This document shows, one piece after another, positions 38,224 to 45,333 of a stretch of DNA of 64,000 nt; within the stretch, counting starts at the first letter, position 1, and each line of letters opens with the position of its first letter. The notes under the pieces are model-generated. The model was not told the DNA's origin, made no database searches, and was given only the letters and a program-made list of their open reading frames with translations. Position numbers and translations under genes: made by a program. The stretch is taken from positions 19,754 to 83,753 of IMG/VR virus record IMGVR_UViG_3300035703_000053; one strand, given 5' to 3'. This DNA is from a virus.

Positions 38224-38492
38224 CTACACTTGAAGATTTTGCACAAGAAAACGCTATATATCCTTGGCTTGCCAATGATTGTATGGCGGATAATGCTTTA
38301 GATCAGAACTACAACGCTGACTTGCTTGATTCCATGGCTGACATGGCCTACGAACAAGAGCAAGCCATGCGTGAATCAAATGAAGATGACTGGACCCTTG
38401 TAGATCGAACCGATGGAATTGTATCGGTAGATCTACTTAATGGCTATGTAAACTTATTTGAAGACATTATCCATGATGACGAAACACACTGA
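38220..38492 (+). CDS. Acidic hypothetical protein, 90 aa
   Basis: Not recognised. MTTLEDFAQENAIYPWLAND starts a very acidic protein, helical in the middle (DLLDSMADMAYEQEQAMRES). It follows a family-4 pseudoknot and overlaps the start region of the next small membrane-type frame. Confidence 0.6.
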   Translation: MTTLEDFAQENAIYPWLANDCMADNALDQNYNADLLDSMADMAYEQEQAMRESNEDDWTLVDRTDGIVSVDLLNGYVNLFEDIIHDDETH

Positions 38493-38499
38493 TCCCACA

Positions 38500-38871
38500 A
38501 TGGATGACATAATTATTGTCATCCTTGCAATCATTTCAATCATCATTACTGAACTAATCTCATGCTTCACCCCATCACTCAAGAAATCGCTGCAACCTTC
38601 GGGTACCAACCCTTCGACTCAGAAGAAGGTCAGCAGCAGTACCAAGCAGAGTGCGACTTCCAGAACGCACCAAAGGGAGCAATCCCCTGCACTGGTAACG
38701 TCTACAGAAACAAGCAGGGAGTCCTGCGTTGTTACTGGATTCCAGCCGGAGGTAACTACTCGGCCCAAGACAAGGAGGAACTCGAAGGCTGGTACGACAT
38801 CCCAAGCAACGAAGATATCGAGGAGTGGGTGTTCGACAGCATCTGTTTCACACCAGCAGATGATGAAGTAG
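38500..38871 (+). CDS. Membrane-anchored basic Ser/Thr-rich frame overlapping the next gene
   Basis: ATG 38500 opens a sharp transmembrane helix (MDDIIIVILAIISIIITELI), then a Ser/Thr/Lys/Arg-rich tail of about 100 residues that overlaps the 38562 gene by 310 bases in another frame. The helix region lies before that gene and so is not explained by it; the tail might be only an open alternate frame. Starts at 38473 and 38476 are also possible. Confidence 0.35.
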   Translation: MDDIIIVILAIISIIITELISCFTPSLKKSLQPSGTNPSTQKKVSSSTKQSATSRTHQREQSPALVTSTETSRESCVVTGFQPEVTTRPKTRRNSKAGTTSQATKISRSGCSTASVSHQQMMK

Positions 38872-38918
38872 AACCAGACCACCCTGATAGCTGGCTCTCA
38901 ATCCTTGGATTGATTTAA
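38562..38918 (+). CDS. Hypothetical acidic protein, 118 aa
   Basis: Not recognised. MLHPITQEIAATFGYQPFDS begins a Trp/Tyr/Asp/Glu-rich soluble protein; the middle has GNVYRNKQGVLRCYWIPAGG (beta) and the end is acidic with D-D-E-V-E-P-D-H-P-D. A structured gap follows. Confidence 0.65.
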   Translation: MLHPITQEIAATFGYQPFDSEEGQQQYQAECDFQNAPKGAIPCTGNVYRNKQGVLRCYWIPAGGNYSAQDKEELEGWYDIPSNEDIEEWVFDSICFTPADDEVEPDHPDSWLSILGLI

Positions 38919-38975
38919 CCTATGTCATATAACGCAAGTGTAATGATGACATATGCCATTCGCGAATAGCGAATA

Positions 38976-39020
38976 TGTAAGTACCAGGGGTATTGCCAGA
39001 TAACCACTGGCCTACCCCCT
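38976..39020 (+). repeat. Long hairpin in an intergenic gap
   Basis: CAGGGGTA and TACCCCCTG form an outer stem around GCCAG / CTGGC, leaving a seven-base loop. It lies in the 170-base gap between the 118-aa and 110-aa genes and may be an RNA leader of the same general type as the families described, though not a repeat of any of them. Confidence 0.5.
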
Positions 39021-39087
39021 GCACCCCCGGCAGAAGTACCAGGAGATAACTTCTATTAGTAAATAACCTAACCAATGCATTAAGCCA

Positions 39088-39420
39088 ATGGCACAAACCA
39101 AATCATCTCAACGTAAACAACAACCATCTCCTGATTACCCTCAAGGTAAGCACACAGTTACATTCACAGACATAGATGAAGAAGATTGGTGGTTAATCAC
39201 AAACTTATTCAAAGGACGTATTGATTACTTTAATCAACGTTTACAAGAAATTCAACATTCTAAAGATCCGGATTTAATACGGAGAAACACAGAGTGGCTA
39301 GAAGAAACAATAGAACGTTTGGAGATTAGACTACATCAGTTCGAAGATCAGATCAGTCCTACATACTTTAAGCGTAAGCGTGCAGAACATGCCGCTCGCA
39401 TAAAGCAACCAAACATTTAA
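39088..39420 (+). CDS. Charged helical protein, 110 aa
   Basis: Not recognised. After a Lys/Gln/Ser-rich start, residues 35-100 are a charged double helix (RIDYFNQRLQEIQHSKDPDL, EWLEETIERLEIRLHQFEDQ) that could form a coiled-coil hairpin. It ends in a basic tail. Codon use is AT-rich like its neighbours. Confidence 0.6.
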   Translation: MAQTKSSQRKQQPSPDYPQGKHTVTFTDIDEEDWWLITNLFKGRIDYFNQRLQEIQHSKDPDLIRRNTEWLEETIERLEIRLHQFEDQISPTYFKRKRAEHAARIKQPNI

Positions 39421-39422
39421 AC

Positions 39423-39461
39423 ACTGGGCATTCATGTATATACATGTTGTAAGTCCCAGGG
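39423..39461 (+). repeat. Intergenic hairpin with a palindromic tip
   Basis: CTGGG (39423-39427) pairs with CCCAG (39456-39460); inside lies CATGTATATACATG, a self-complementary 14-mer. It lies two bases after the 110-aa gene and 30 bases before the next ATG. No T-run follows, so it is more likely a leader structure than a terminator. Confidence 0.45.
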
Positions 39462-39491
39462 GGTTTAGAAATTACTCAACACACTCTTGTC

Positions 39492-39818
39492 ATGACAAAC
39501 AAAGTCTTGAAGTTTGAACCAACCATCTATAAGAAATCAGATGGTACAGAGGTTGTATTCCAAGTCAATGATTCCACACGCATTGACATGATCATTACAG
39601 AACTACAAGCTATCTATGCACGTGAACAGAAACGTGACTTGATGGCACTGCACCTTCCATATGAAGCACCTGAGCTGCTGCTGGAAGCCATTGGTCTGCT
39701 TGAGAAAGCAACTGAGTGGGGTGAACCAACAGACGATGATCTATGTGGTGAGCCACCAGTGACCATGGCTGAGATGCACTCAGCTGCATGGAAGGAACAT
39801 CAAGAAGCACACCGGTAA
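39492..39818 (+). CDS. Hypothetical protein, 108 aa
   Basis: Not recognised. MTNKVLKFEPTIYKKSDGTE is beta-rich; residues 30-70 are helical (RIDMIITELQAIYAREQKRD), and the end is acidic and helical. It is followed by a 110-base gap with one long hairpin. Confidence 0.6.
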   Translation: MTNKVLKFEPTIYKKSDGTEVVFQVNDSTRIDMIITELQAIYAREQKRDLMALHLPYEAPELLLEAIGLLEKATEWGEPTDDDLCGEPPVTMAEMHSAAWKEHQEAHR

Positions 39819-39856
39819 CCATTCACATACCGCAAGGTTAAGAACTGGTTAACACA

Positions 39857-39899
39857 GTGGTCATGGCTTGACACCACCCGGTAGACTGGCCGTGACCAC
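39857..39899 (+). repeat. Seven-base-pair closed stem in an intergenic gap
   Basis: GTGGTCA (39857-39863) and TGACCAC (39893-39899) close a 29-base loop that contains GGC / GCC-type pairing and ACCACCCGGT. A 7-bp closing stem resembles a tRNA acceptor, but no T-arm or anticodon arm is present. It lies 30 bases before the ATG of the 67-aa gene. Confidence 0.4.
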
Positions 39900-39928
39900 A
39901 CACTCAACCTCTACAAAACCTACATTAA

Positions 39929-40132
39929 ATGTCCGACAAAATCAGCATTCCAAACTCAATCAACTCCAACAATCTTGCTGCAATGCAACTTGTAGCCAAG
40001 ATGAAAGAGTCTGCAGACAAGCATGGTATTGGCTTCATTGGGGGATTTATATCTCCCGATGGAGAGAAATTTATTATGACGAATATGGATGATGAAGATT
40101 CCCAGGCCTTGCTGCCTGAGAATCTTAAGTGA
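39929..40132 (+). CDS. Hypothetical protein, 67 aa
   Basis: Not recognised. MSDKISIPNSINSNNLAAMQ starts a small alpha/beta-like protein with GIGFIGGFISPDGEKFIMTN and an acidic end. The competing frame at 39868 lies in the hairpin region and is rejected. Confidence 0.55.
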   Translation: MSDKISIPNSINSNNLAAMQLVAKMKESADKHGIGFIGGFISPDGEKFIMTNMDDEDSQALLPENLK

Positions 40133-40157
40133 ATCTTAAATTACACACTTGAAAACA

Positions 40158-40454
40158 ATGGATGATCGTGAAGCAATGATTGATGAAATCATTGATAAAT
40201 TCAATTTTGAGAAAGTGCACATTGCTATGACTGCACTTGATTGGAAATGGAAACCAACAGTTAGTAACACACCAGCTGTTCCATCAATCTCCAGGCTTAA
40301 GGAGATGGCTCGTCACTTGTTAAGTGAAGCTATCAACCATAAGGTTGTAGGTAGCGGAGGTTTCGAAGCTAAGTACATACCTAAGGTTGATAATGATCCA
40401 GAGTATTTCCATTTGAAATTCATTCTTTGCGAAGCTGATTCCTACGATGACTAA
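40158..40454 (+). CDS. Hypothetical protein, 98 aa
   Basis: Not recognised. The ATG at 40158 (MDDREAMIDEIIDKFNFEKV) or 40149 can start it. The N-terminal half is helical and acidic; then I-S-R-L-K-E-M-A-R-H-L-L and a Gly-rich loop (KVVGSGGFEAKYIPK), a pattern that recalls host-like small phage proteins. It overlaps the next gene by eight bases. Confidence 0.55.
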   Translation: MDDREAMIDEIIDKFNFEKVHIAMTALDWKWKPTVSNTPAVPSISRLKEMARHLLSEAINHKVVGSGGFEAKYIPKVDNDPEYFHLKFILCEADSYDD

Positions 40455-40770
40455 TCAAGAACACAACGGCAACCGTACGTGTATCTCGATGACTGACCTC
40501 TCCCCCGCCGCTGCTGCTGTCAGGGCCGCTTACTCGGAAGGCTGCTATTTGCTGATGCCGCACCGCAAGCATCAACTGGATGGCATGGCTTGCCCTGGGC
40601 TAACCTCCGCCATCCGCGCTATTGCGGATCAGGTGGTGCCAGAGGAACCGGAGCCAGATCAATCAGCTATGACGTTTTCAGATTGGAATCTCAAAACTGA
40701 AAGCTGGGATGCCCGCATGGCTACTCGCTCCGCGATCCTCGCCATTGCCTACGAGCTGGAGGCTGTTTGA
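40447..40770 (+). CDS. GC-rich picocyanobacterial-type small protein, 107 aa
   Basis: MTDLSPAAAAVRAAYSEG (from the second Met, 40489) and the end RSAILAIAYELEAV match the style of a family seen often in picocyanobacteria and their phages, and are paralogous to 45330 (FSPAAQAVLDAA ... EILAIAVELE). Base composition is clearly richer in GC than the surrounding genes, suggesting a separate, host-derived origin. Function unknown. Confidence 0.6.
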   Translation: MTNQEHNGNRTCISMTDLSPAAAAVRAAYSEGCYLLMPHRKHQLDGMACPGLTSAIRAIADQVVPEEPEPDQSAMTFSDWNLKTESWDARMATRSAILAIAYELEAV

Positions 40771-40970
40771 TGATTAAACCTAAATCACCCATCAACTTCG
40801 ATAAAACTATTGCAGGATTTAATATCACGGAACATGGTATCAAATCATTTACTAAGTCAATTAAACTTGGTCCGTTACAAGTAACATTTAACGCCAGAGA
40901 ATCTGGTGTACGTGCATCTGTATCATTACCTGGTACAGGACTATCACGTCGTAACATCAAGTTACTTTGA
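40770..40970 (+). CDS. DUF4236-like small protein, 66 aa
   Basis: FTKSIKLGPLQVTFNARESG followed by VRASVSLPGTGLSRR recalls the N-terminal repeat of DUF4236 proteins (K-S-I-K-L-G-P, S-x-S-G-V, G-T-G-L-S). The protein is beta-rich and basic. The ATG at 40770 overlaps the upstream stop (TGATG). A family-4 pseudoknot follows. Confidence 0.5.
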   Translation: MIKPKSPINFDKTIAGFNITEHGIKSFTKSIKLGPLQVTFNARESGVRASVSLPGTGLSRRNIKLL

Positions 40971-40976
40971 TTGACT

Positions 40977-41002
40977 CGTCCTGGGCATGACGTTAAACTG
41001 CC
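40977..41002 (+). promoter_or_regulatory. Compact pseudoknot, family 4, copy 1
   Basis: CGTC pairs with GACG, and GGCA with TGCC, interleaved around the TTAAAC loop (CGTCCTGGGCAT, then GACGTTAAACTGCC). It lies 23 bases before ATG 41026. Same topology as the other five copies. Confidence 0.65.
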
Positions 41003-41025
41003 TATGTTCACTCAACTTAAATCAC

Positions 41026-41202
41026 ATGGAACCAGGACTTACTTTCTTTGACAGGCTGTCAATTGCGAATTGCGCCAAGCAACGAGCAGAACAGAACTGT
41101 TGCGACAGACGTCGTTTTACCGACGAGTTTTTCACTGCGCGCATGTGGGCTCGCTATCGGTGCTACATCACACGTGAGATTCAATTCGTGGAGCCTGATT
41201 GA
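41026..41202 (+). CDS. Small Cys/Arg-rich protein, 58 aa
   Basis: The ATG at 41026 (MEPGLTFFDRLSIANCAKQR) leaves the family-4 element outside the gene; a start at 40987 would lie in it. The protein is basic, with several Cys and aromatic residues. It is coupled to the next gene by a TGATG overlap. Family unknown. Confidence 0.5.
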   Translation: MEPGLTFFDRLSIANCAKQRAEQNCCDRRRFTDEFFTARMWARYRCYITREIQFVEPD

Positions 41203-41450
41203 TGTCTGTACTTGCAGTCGAACACACTACTATTGATGGTAACGATGTTACTGTTACAGCAGTTGTTGATGAGATGCGTTTGCTTTATCGAGCAACACAT
41301 CTTGATCCTGAAGAGTATGCTCCTGCATTGTGCCAGGTATATTTCACAGTGGATGAGGGAGAACAAATCCCTACTGACGAAGATGGCTTCTGTCAGTATC
41401 TTGATTCACTCAATCTTGACTGGCAACTACTCCCTATAGAGAACGACTGA
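41202..41450 (+). CDS. Hypothetical protein, 82 aa
   Basis: Not recognised. MSVLAVEHTTIDGNDVTVTA is beta-rich, the rest acidic (PEEYAPALCQVYFTVDEGEQ). The ATG at 41202 overlaps the previous stop; the stop of this gene overlaps the next ATG, so three genes are coupled. Confidence 0.55.
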   Translation: MSVLAVEHTTIDGNDVTVTAVVDEMRLLYRATHLDPEEYAPALCQVYFTVDEGEQIPTDEDGFCQYLDSLNLDWQLLPIEND

Positions 41451-41680
41451 TGATTGGATTATCAATTGAATTCAAACGCTGGTACATTGTTATCAGGGGC
41501 CCCAAGGGTAGAATTTATTTGGCCACTGGATTTGCCAGAAGCATGCCTGTGTTTATGCCAACAGGTACACTGACTCTTGGCGACCATATAGATGACAGTC
41601 ACTCTGCAATCCTTGCAGATGAATGGAGAGAAGATGAAACGGATGAGGAACTGTTACAACAGTTAAAGGACATCCGTTGA
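41450..41680 (+). CDS. Hypothetical protein, 76 aa
   Basis: Not recognised. MIGLSIEFKRWYIVIRGPKG begins a beta-rich half, followed by an acidic helical end (DEWREDETDEELLQQLKDIR). Translationally coupled to 41202. A family-4 pseudoknot begins six bases after its stop. Confidence 0.55.
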   Translation: MIGLSIEFKRWYIVIRGPKGRIYLATGFARSMPVFMPTGTLTLGDHIDDSHSAILADEWREDETDEELLQQLKDIR

Positions 41681-41685
41681 TCACA

Positions 41686-41712
41686 CGTCCTGGACATGAC
41701 GTTAAACTGTCC
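41686..41712 (+). promoter_or_regulatory. Compact pseudoknot, family 4, copy 2
   Basis: CGTC / GACG and GGACA / TGTCC, interleaved, with loop TTAAAC. Against copy 1 the second stem has changed G-G-C-A/T-G-C-C to G-G-A-C-A/T-G-T-C-C on both sides. It lies 30 bases before ATG 41743. Confidence 0.65.
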
Positions 41713-41742
41713 GCTACACTACGAACTTACTTCGAACTCACC

Positions 41743-43422
41743 ATGGAATTTCAACTGCCATCTAACCTCAAGACTGAGCTAATCCCTTATGATGCCACGC
41801 TTAAGCAGCTGGCTAAACTTACCAAACAACCTGGTACTAAAGCAGCTAAGCCTAAGTACCCACTTGGTAATGTTAACGATTTAATTCCTGAAGACATTGT
41901 TGATCCTGCTGTATTGCAACAAGTTGTTGATCGCATCAACAATGTTTATGCACAAGATCGTTGCCATACGTTTAGACCAACAGACGAAGGTGTTAAATCA
42001 ACAGCTATCTTGTATCACTACGAACAACTGTGGATAGCTGCGTGGCTACCACCTGAGGGTGAAGAGAATGTATATGTATATGGATATGCTTATGCATTTA
42101 AAGATACAGAATCTGCACGTAAATTAAATCGTGACTTGATTGCTAATAATCAAATTGATACATTTAACAAGGTTAGTTACGGTCGCAGTCAATTCTTTGT
42201 ACGTAAACGTTACGTCACTGTAGATGATATTAAGAATGGTGATGACATACGTAATTGGAATCATAAATATATGTCATATGGTAAAGGTATAAACATTCGT
42301 CCTACTGTTATTTACTTTGAGAACGCATTGCGTCAAACAATTCCGCAATGGCAGGACTCACGTTATATTTTTGAGCGTCTTAAAGATTCATCTATTCTTA
42401 ATGTGTTGTTTGAAGGTAGGGGACAAGTTGATTCATACTTTAAAGATAAGCGTAATAGCTGGTTGCCTAGTGCCAGTGCAGTCATTGATCTGCTTGACAA
42501 CAATATTATTAACTTATCTCCAGCACCTGCTAATACTATTCGTCACATTGTAGATAAACCATTTTTCCGTAAGTGGATTCAACAACAGTGTGATGAAGTG
42601 CTAGCTATTTATAACAACAAAGATAATAAATCACGCAAGGCTATTCAACGTCCGTGGAACATAATTACTTTATTGTTTAATCGTCTTGCATATGTCAATA
42701 GGATTTGGCCTGACTGCCCTATTGATTACTACCAAAATAATATTGATACACTACTGACAATAGACTTTGGTTATTTTTCCAATAGGGCAGTTGATTATTG
42801 GCTGAATACATACATGCCAGTTGCTTCATTCTTTAATATTCTTAACAAGTTTAAAGAACAGAATACTAGTAACGGTTATACAAACAATGAGACAGGTTTG
42901 ACAATTGCCACTCTATATAATTGGCGTGACACATATCAAATGCTTGGTCAGATTCTTAGCGCTGACAAAACTATTGAACCACCACGTCGTTGGCGTCTCA
43001 ATGAATTCCATGATCATGTACAAGCAGAAGCATGGAAAATCCAACATCCTAATAGTTCATTGCCCCAGGATTTATTCCCTGCTCCAGTACGTATTACATA
43101 CAACGAACAGACCTGGTCATTCTTTCAGCCTATTGATACACATCAACTATCTAGCTGGGGTCAGGCTGTACGTAACTGCGTTGGTAATGCATCTAGCTAT
43201 GCAGAAGGTGTACGCAAGAAGAAACACTTTATTGTTCTGTGTATCATTGATGGCAAACCAACATTTACTGTGCAGCTCACCGTTGATAACGGCATGATGT
43301 CTGTCACGCAGATTGTTGGTACATCTAATGCCAGGCTTAGCTCTGATCAGCAAGCTGAATACACAGAAGCCTTCCGCCTTGCCTTGCAAGCACGGGAATC
43401 TGAGCTAGGATCAAAGGGTTGA
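41743..43422 (+). CDS. PcfJ-like protein, 559 aa
   Basis: The C-terminal part has the PcfJ pattern: QLSSWGQAVRNCVGNASSYA, then KHFIVLCIIDGKPTFTVQL and VTQIVGTSNARLS, in the order H-C-V-G-like segment, beta strands, and a G-x-x-N motif. PcfJ-like proteins occur on plasmids and in phages with unclear roles. The N-terminal 420 residues are Asn/Tyr/Lys-rich and not recognised. The ATG at 41743 (MEFQLPSNLKTEL) is preferred to 41677, which overlaps the pseudoknot. Confidence 0.7.
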   Translation: MEFQLPSNLKTELIPYDATLKQLAKLTKQPGTKAAKPKYPLGNVNDLIPEDIVDPAVLQQVVDRINNVYAQDRCHTFRPTDEGVKSTAILYHYEQLWIAAWLPPEGEENVYVYGYAYAFKDTESARKLNRDLIANNQIDTFNKVSYGRSQFFVRKRYVTVDDIKNGDDIRNWNHKYMSYGKGINIRPTVIYFENALRQTIPQWQDSRYIFERLKDSSILNVLFEGRGQVDSYFKDKRNSWLPSASAVIDLLDNNIINLSPAPANTIRHIVDKPFFRKWIQQQCDEVLAIYNNKDNKSRKAIQRPWNIITLLFNRLAYVNRIWPDCPIDYYQNNIDTLLTIDFGYFSNRAVDYWLNTYMPVASFFNILNKFKEQNTSNGYTNNETGLTIATLYNWRDTYQMLGQILSADKTIEPPRRWRLNEFHDHVQAEAWKIQHPNSSLPQDLFPAPVRITYNEQTWSFFQPIDTHQLSSWGQAVRNCVGNASSYAEGVRKKKHFIVLCIIDGKPTFTVQLTVDNGMMSVTQIVGTSNARLSSDQQAEYTEAFRLALQARESELGSKG

Positions 43423-43429
43423 AGCCAAC

Positions 43430-43463
43430 AGCCAGCATCCTCGTCACTGCTGGCTTTCATTCT
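43430..43463 (+). terminator. Rho-independent terminator after the PcfJ-like gene
   Basis: AGCCAGCA (43430-43437) and TGCTGGCT (43448-43455) form a perfect 8-bp stem followed by TTCATTCTT. It lies eight bases after the PcfJ-like stop. The T-run is imperfect, so efficiency is uncertain. Confidence 0.65.
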
Positions 43464-43464
43464 T

Positions 43465-43716
43465 ATGTCAGGGTCCATTGCTCCAGGTGCAGACGATGAT
43501 CAACAGCCACTATCAGTGGAGGATCAACGGCTGCTTGCAATGGCCCTGGCCAACCTTGGTCAATACATTCATGACAACTCACCACACTATGAGTTGATTG
43601 AAGATCCAAGGAACGATGATGACTATGACACCTGGGAGGTGGGTATGGAACCACTACCAGGTGATCATACTTGGCGGTCTAATTCCATAGACGTAAGTCC
43701 AAGTAACGGGGTGTGA
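43465..43716 (+). CDS. Acidic hypothetical protein, 83 aa
   Basis: Not recognised. MSGSIAPGADDDQQPLSVED followed by QRLLAMALANLGQYIHD is helical; the end is acidic and Pro/Ser-rich. Its last ten bases overlap the 5' end of the tRNA-Leu gene. Confidence 0.5.
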   Translation: MSGSIAPGADDDQQPLSVEDQRLLAMALANLGQYIHDNSPHYELIEDPRNDDDYDTWEVGMEPLPGDHTWRSNSIDVSPSNGV

Positions 43717-43792
43717 TGAAATTAGAAACCATGACTGACTTAAAATCAGTTGGCCTTTGGCCTTGCAGGTGCAAGTCCTGTCACCCCGACCA
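43707..43792 (+). tRNA. tRNA-Leu (anticodon TAA)
   Basis: Acceptor CGGGGTG (43707-43713) pairs with CACCCCG (43782-43788); discriminator A and encoded CCA (43789-43792). Anticodon arm ACTGA CTTAAAA TCAGT (43734-43750) gives anticodon TAA. The long variable arm GGCC TTT GGCC marks the Leu/Ser/Tyr class. The T-arm is GCAGG TGCAAGT CCTGT. The D-arm is reduced: a 3-bp ATG/CAT stem and a loop lacking the conserved GG. It overlaps the previous gene's stop. The tRNA may aid reading of the phage's UUA/UUG codons. Confidence 0.82.
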
Positions 43793-43813
43793 CTTACATA
43801 CTTAACTCAAACC

Positions 43814-44176
43814 ATGAACATCTTTGCTTGTTTCAAACACATTGTTCCAGAGTTCCATGCATACAGTGATGAAGACAAACGCTACAACATCGGTGCTACA
43901 TGGACTGGGCAAGATGGTTTGCATGACTATCATAATATTGAATTGAAGTATGTCCATAACTCTGAGCGTCTTGCGCTTCAGGGTGATCCACAACCTGATG
44001 GTAGCTGGAAGTATGTAGAACCCAATGGCAATGTCCATATCATTAGCGCTGAGCGTGCCAAGCATTTCATGGAAGCTACGCAACACAACGCAACAATCAT
44101 GTGCAACATGCTTGACCGCCTCAGAGACTTAGGTGTGACTGGTGAGACACTGGACACCAGTGCTGAACCCGTCTAG
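43814..44176 (+). CDS. Hypothetical protein, 120 aa
   Basis: Not recognised. ATG 43814 (MNIFACFKHIVPEFHAYSDE) comes after the tRNA; a longer frame from 43757 would run through it. It is a His/Asp/Asn-rich alpha/beta protein with a helical end. A terminator follows. Confidence 0.55.
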   Translation: MNIFACFKHIVPEFHAYSDEDKRYNIGATWTGQDGLHDYHNIELKYVHNSERLALQGDPQPDGSWKYVEPNGNVHIISAERAKHFMEATQHNATIMCNMLDRLRDLGVTGETLDTSAEPV

Positions 44177-44196
44177 TATTCATGTGGAATGTTCAG

Positions 44197-44224
44197 GCCC
44201 CGGTGCAAGCCGGGGTCTTTCTCT
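44197..44224 (+). terminator. Rho-independent terminator
   Basis: CCCCGG and CCGGGG form a GC-rich 6-bp stem with loop TGCAAG, followed by TCTTTCTCT. It lies 20 bases after the stop at 44176 and before the GC-rich gene group. Confidence 0.7.
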
Positions 44225-44247
44225 ATGACACAACCCAACTTAAAACC

Positions 44248-44619
44248 ATGACACAACAACATCCCATAACCCCACCGCCGGAGCTGGTGCAGCAGTGGGA
44301 AGCTGACTGGCATTGTTCCGGCAATACAAACGGAGACGGATTTACGCGTTTTGTTGCGACTTGCGCTGCCCAATGGGGAGCCGACATGGAGCTGGCGGCC
44401 TGTTGCAGACAACTTACGGATCCCAAGTGGTACGACGAAATCAAGAACTTGCGTGGGCCTTTCCGCGCAGCAGAACTCCGCGCCGCCCGCCGCCCCAAGC
44501 CTCAAACGTTGAACAGTATTGCCTTGCAAATGCTGGGCACCATTGAGCGCGACGCGCACTACTTACCCGAGATCACCGACACCATTCGCCGCGCACTTAA
44601 CCAGCTTTCTGATAGCTAA
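44248..44619 (+). CDS. GC-rich picocyanobacterial-type protein, 123 aa
   Basis: ATG 44248 (MTQQHPITPPPELVQQWEAD) is chosen because the longer frame begins before the terminator. P-I-T-P-P-P-E-L-V-Q-Q-W and FVATCAAQWGADMELAACCR are signatures I recall from small proteins common in picocyanobacteria and cyanophages. GC-rich codons contrast with the AT-rich genes around. Function unknown. Confidence 0.6.
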   Translation: MTQQHPITPPPELVQQWEADWHCSGNTNGDGFTRFVATCAAQWGADMELAACCRQLTDPKWYDEIKNLRGPFRAAELRAARRPKPQTLNSIALQMLGTIERDAHYLPEITDTIRRALNQLSDS

Positions 44620-44626
44620 CATTACT

Positions 44627-45094
44627 ATGGAATTGACACTACTAGAGGTCCACCGTTTTTGGTCAAAGGTTGATGTAGTGACAGCCGATATGTGCTGGCA
44701 GTGGACTGGCTACTGCCTTCCGTTTGGCCATGGCCAGGCTTGGCTACAGGGAAAAACTTTTTTATCCCACCGTGTCGCTTACTCCTTGGCACAAGGACAA
44801 GTGCCTCCAAAGTTGCATGTTCGCCACCTTTGCGACAACCCTTGCTGTTGCAATCCTGCTCATCTTGCGCTTGGATCAGATCAGGATAATTCAGACGATA
44901 AATGTCGACAAGGTAGGCAGGCCCGTGGCTCTGGCAATGGGCGGTCAAAGCTTTCCGATCAAGAGGTGCTATGTATCTATAAATCAAGCAAGACACAAGA
45001 GGAGCTTGCATCGGAATTTGGCATACACCAATCAATGGTGAGTCGCATTAAGAACGGTGTTTACTGGAATTGGCTAACTGGAGCAACTCGATGA
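44627..45094 (+). CDS. HNH homing endonuclease with HTH tail, 155 aa
   Basis: The N-terminal domain has the HNH pattern HRVAYSLAQGQVPPKLHVRH followed by LCDNPCCCNPAHLALGSDQD, typical of phage HNH_3 endonucleases; the C-terminus (LSDQEVLCIYKSSKTQEELA then SEFGIHQSMVSRIKNGVYW) is the repeated helix-turn-helix used by homing enzymes for site binding. It sits inside the GC-rich small-gene group and could have moved it. Confidence 0.88.
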   Translation: MELTLLEVHRFWSKVDVVTADMCWQWTGYCLPFGHGQAWLQGKTFLSHRVAYSLAQGQVPPKLHVRHLCDNPCCCNPAHLALGSDQDNSDDKCRQGRQARGSGNGRSKLSDQEVLCIYKSSKTQEELASEFGIHQSMVSRIKNGVYWNWLTGATR

Positions 45095-45333
45095 CTGACT
45101 TCCGAACACTTTGCGCTGAGCTTGTTGACTGTTTGGAAAAAGCCAACTGGCCCTTGCGGCATAAGACTGTCTTTGGGATCTGCCTTGACGACGCCCGAGC
45201 CGCTTTGACTCAGCCCGAGCCGCAGGGGCCGACGGATGAGGAGCTGTTTGAACTCTTCAATGAGAACGACTGGAACTACATCAGCCCAGAAACTTTCCTT
45301 GACATTGCTCGTTCTGTACTGGAGTTACGATGA
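45091..45333 (+). CDS. GC-rich picocyanobacterial-type protein, 80 aa
   Basis: ATG 45091 (MTDFRTLCAELVDCLEKANW) overlaps the HNH stop (ATGA). The string LTQPEPQGPTDEELFELFNE recalls a motif that is widespread in picocyanobacterial small proteins. The protein is helical and acidic. It belongs with 40447, 44248 and 45330 as a GC-rich group. Confidence 0.6.
   Translation: MTDFRTLCAELVDCLEKANWPLRHKTVFGICLDDARAALTQPEPQGPTDEELFELFNENDWNYISPETFLDIARSVLELR

Noticed and set aside
40977-41002. Assignment of family 4 to known glutamine (glnA / downstream-peptide) or preQ1 riboswitches
   Set aside because: Those occur in cyanobacteria and phages, but their consensus sequences, as I recall them, do not contain the GACGTTAAAC core; only the pseudoknot topology is shared with preQ1-I.
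43757-44176. Longer 139-aa form beginning inside the tRNA
   Set aside because: The first 19 codons are tRNA-Leu sequence; the ATG at 43814 is adopted.
44182-44247. Extended N-terminus of the 44248 gene
   Set aside because: It would include the terminator hairpin; the ATG after it gives the family-typical start.
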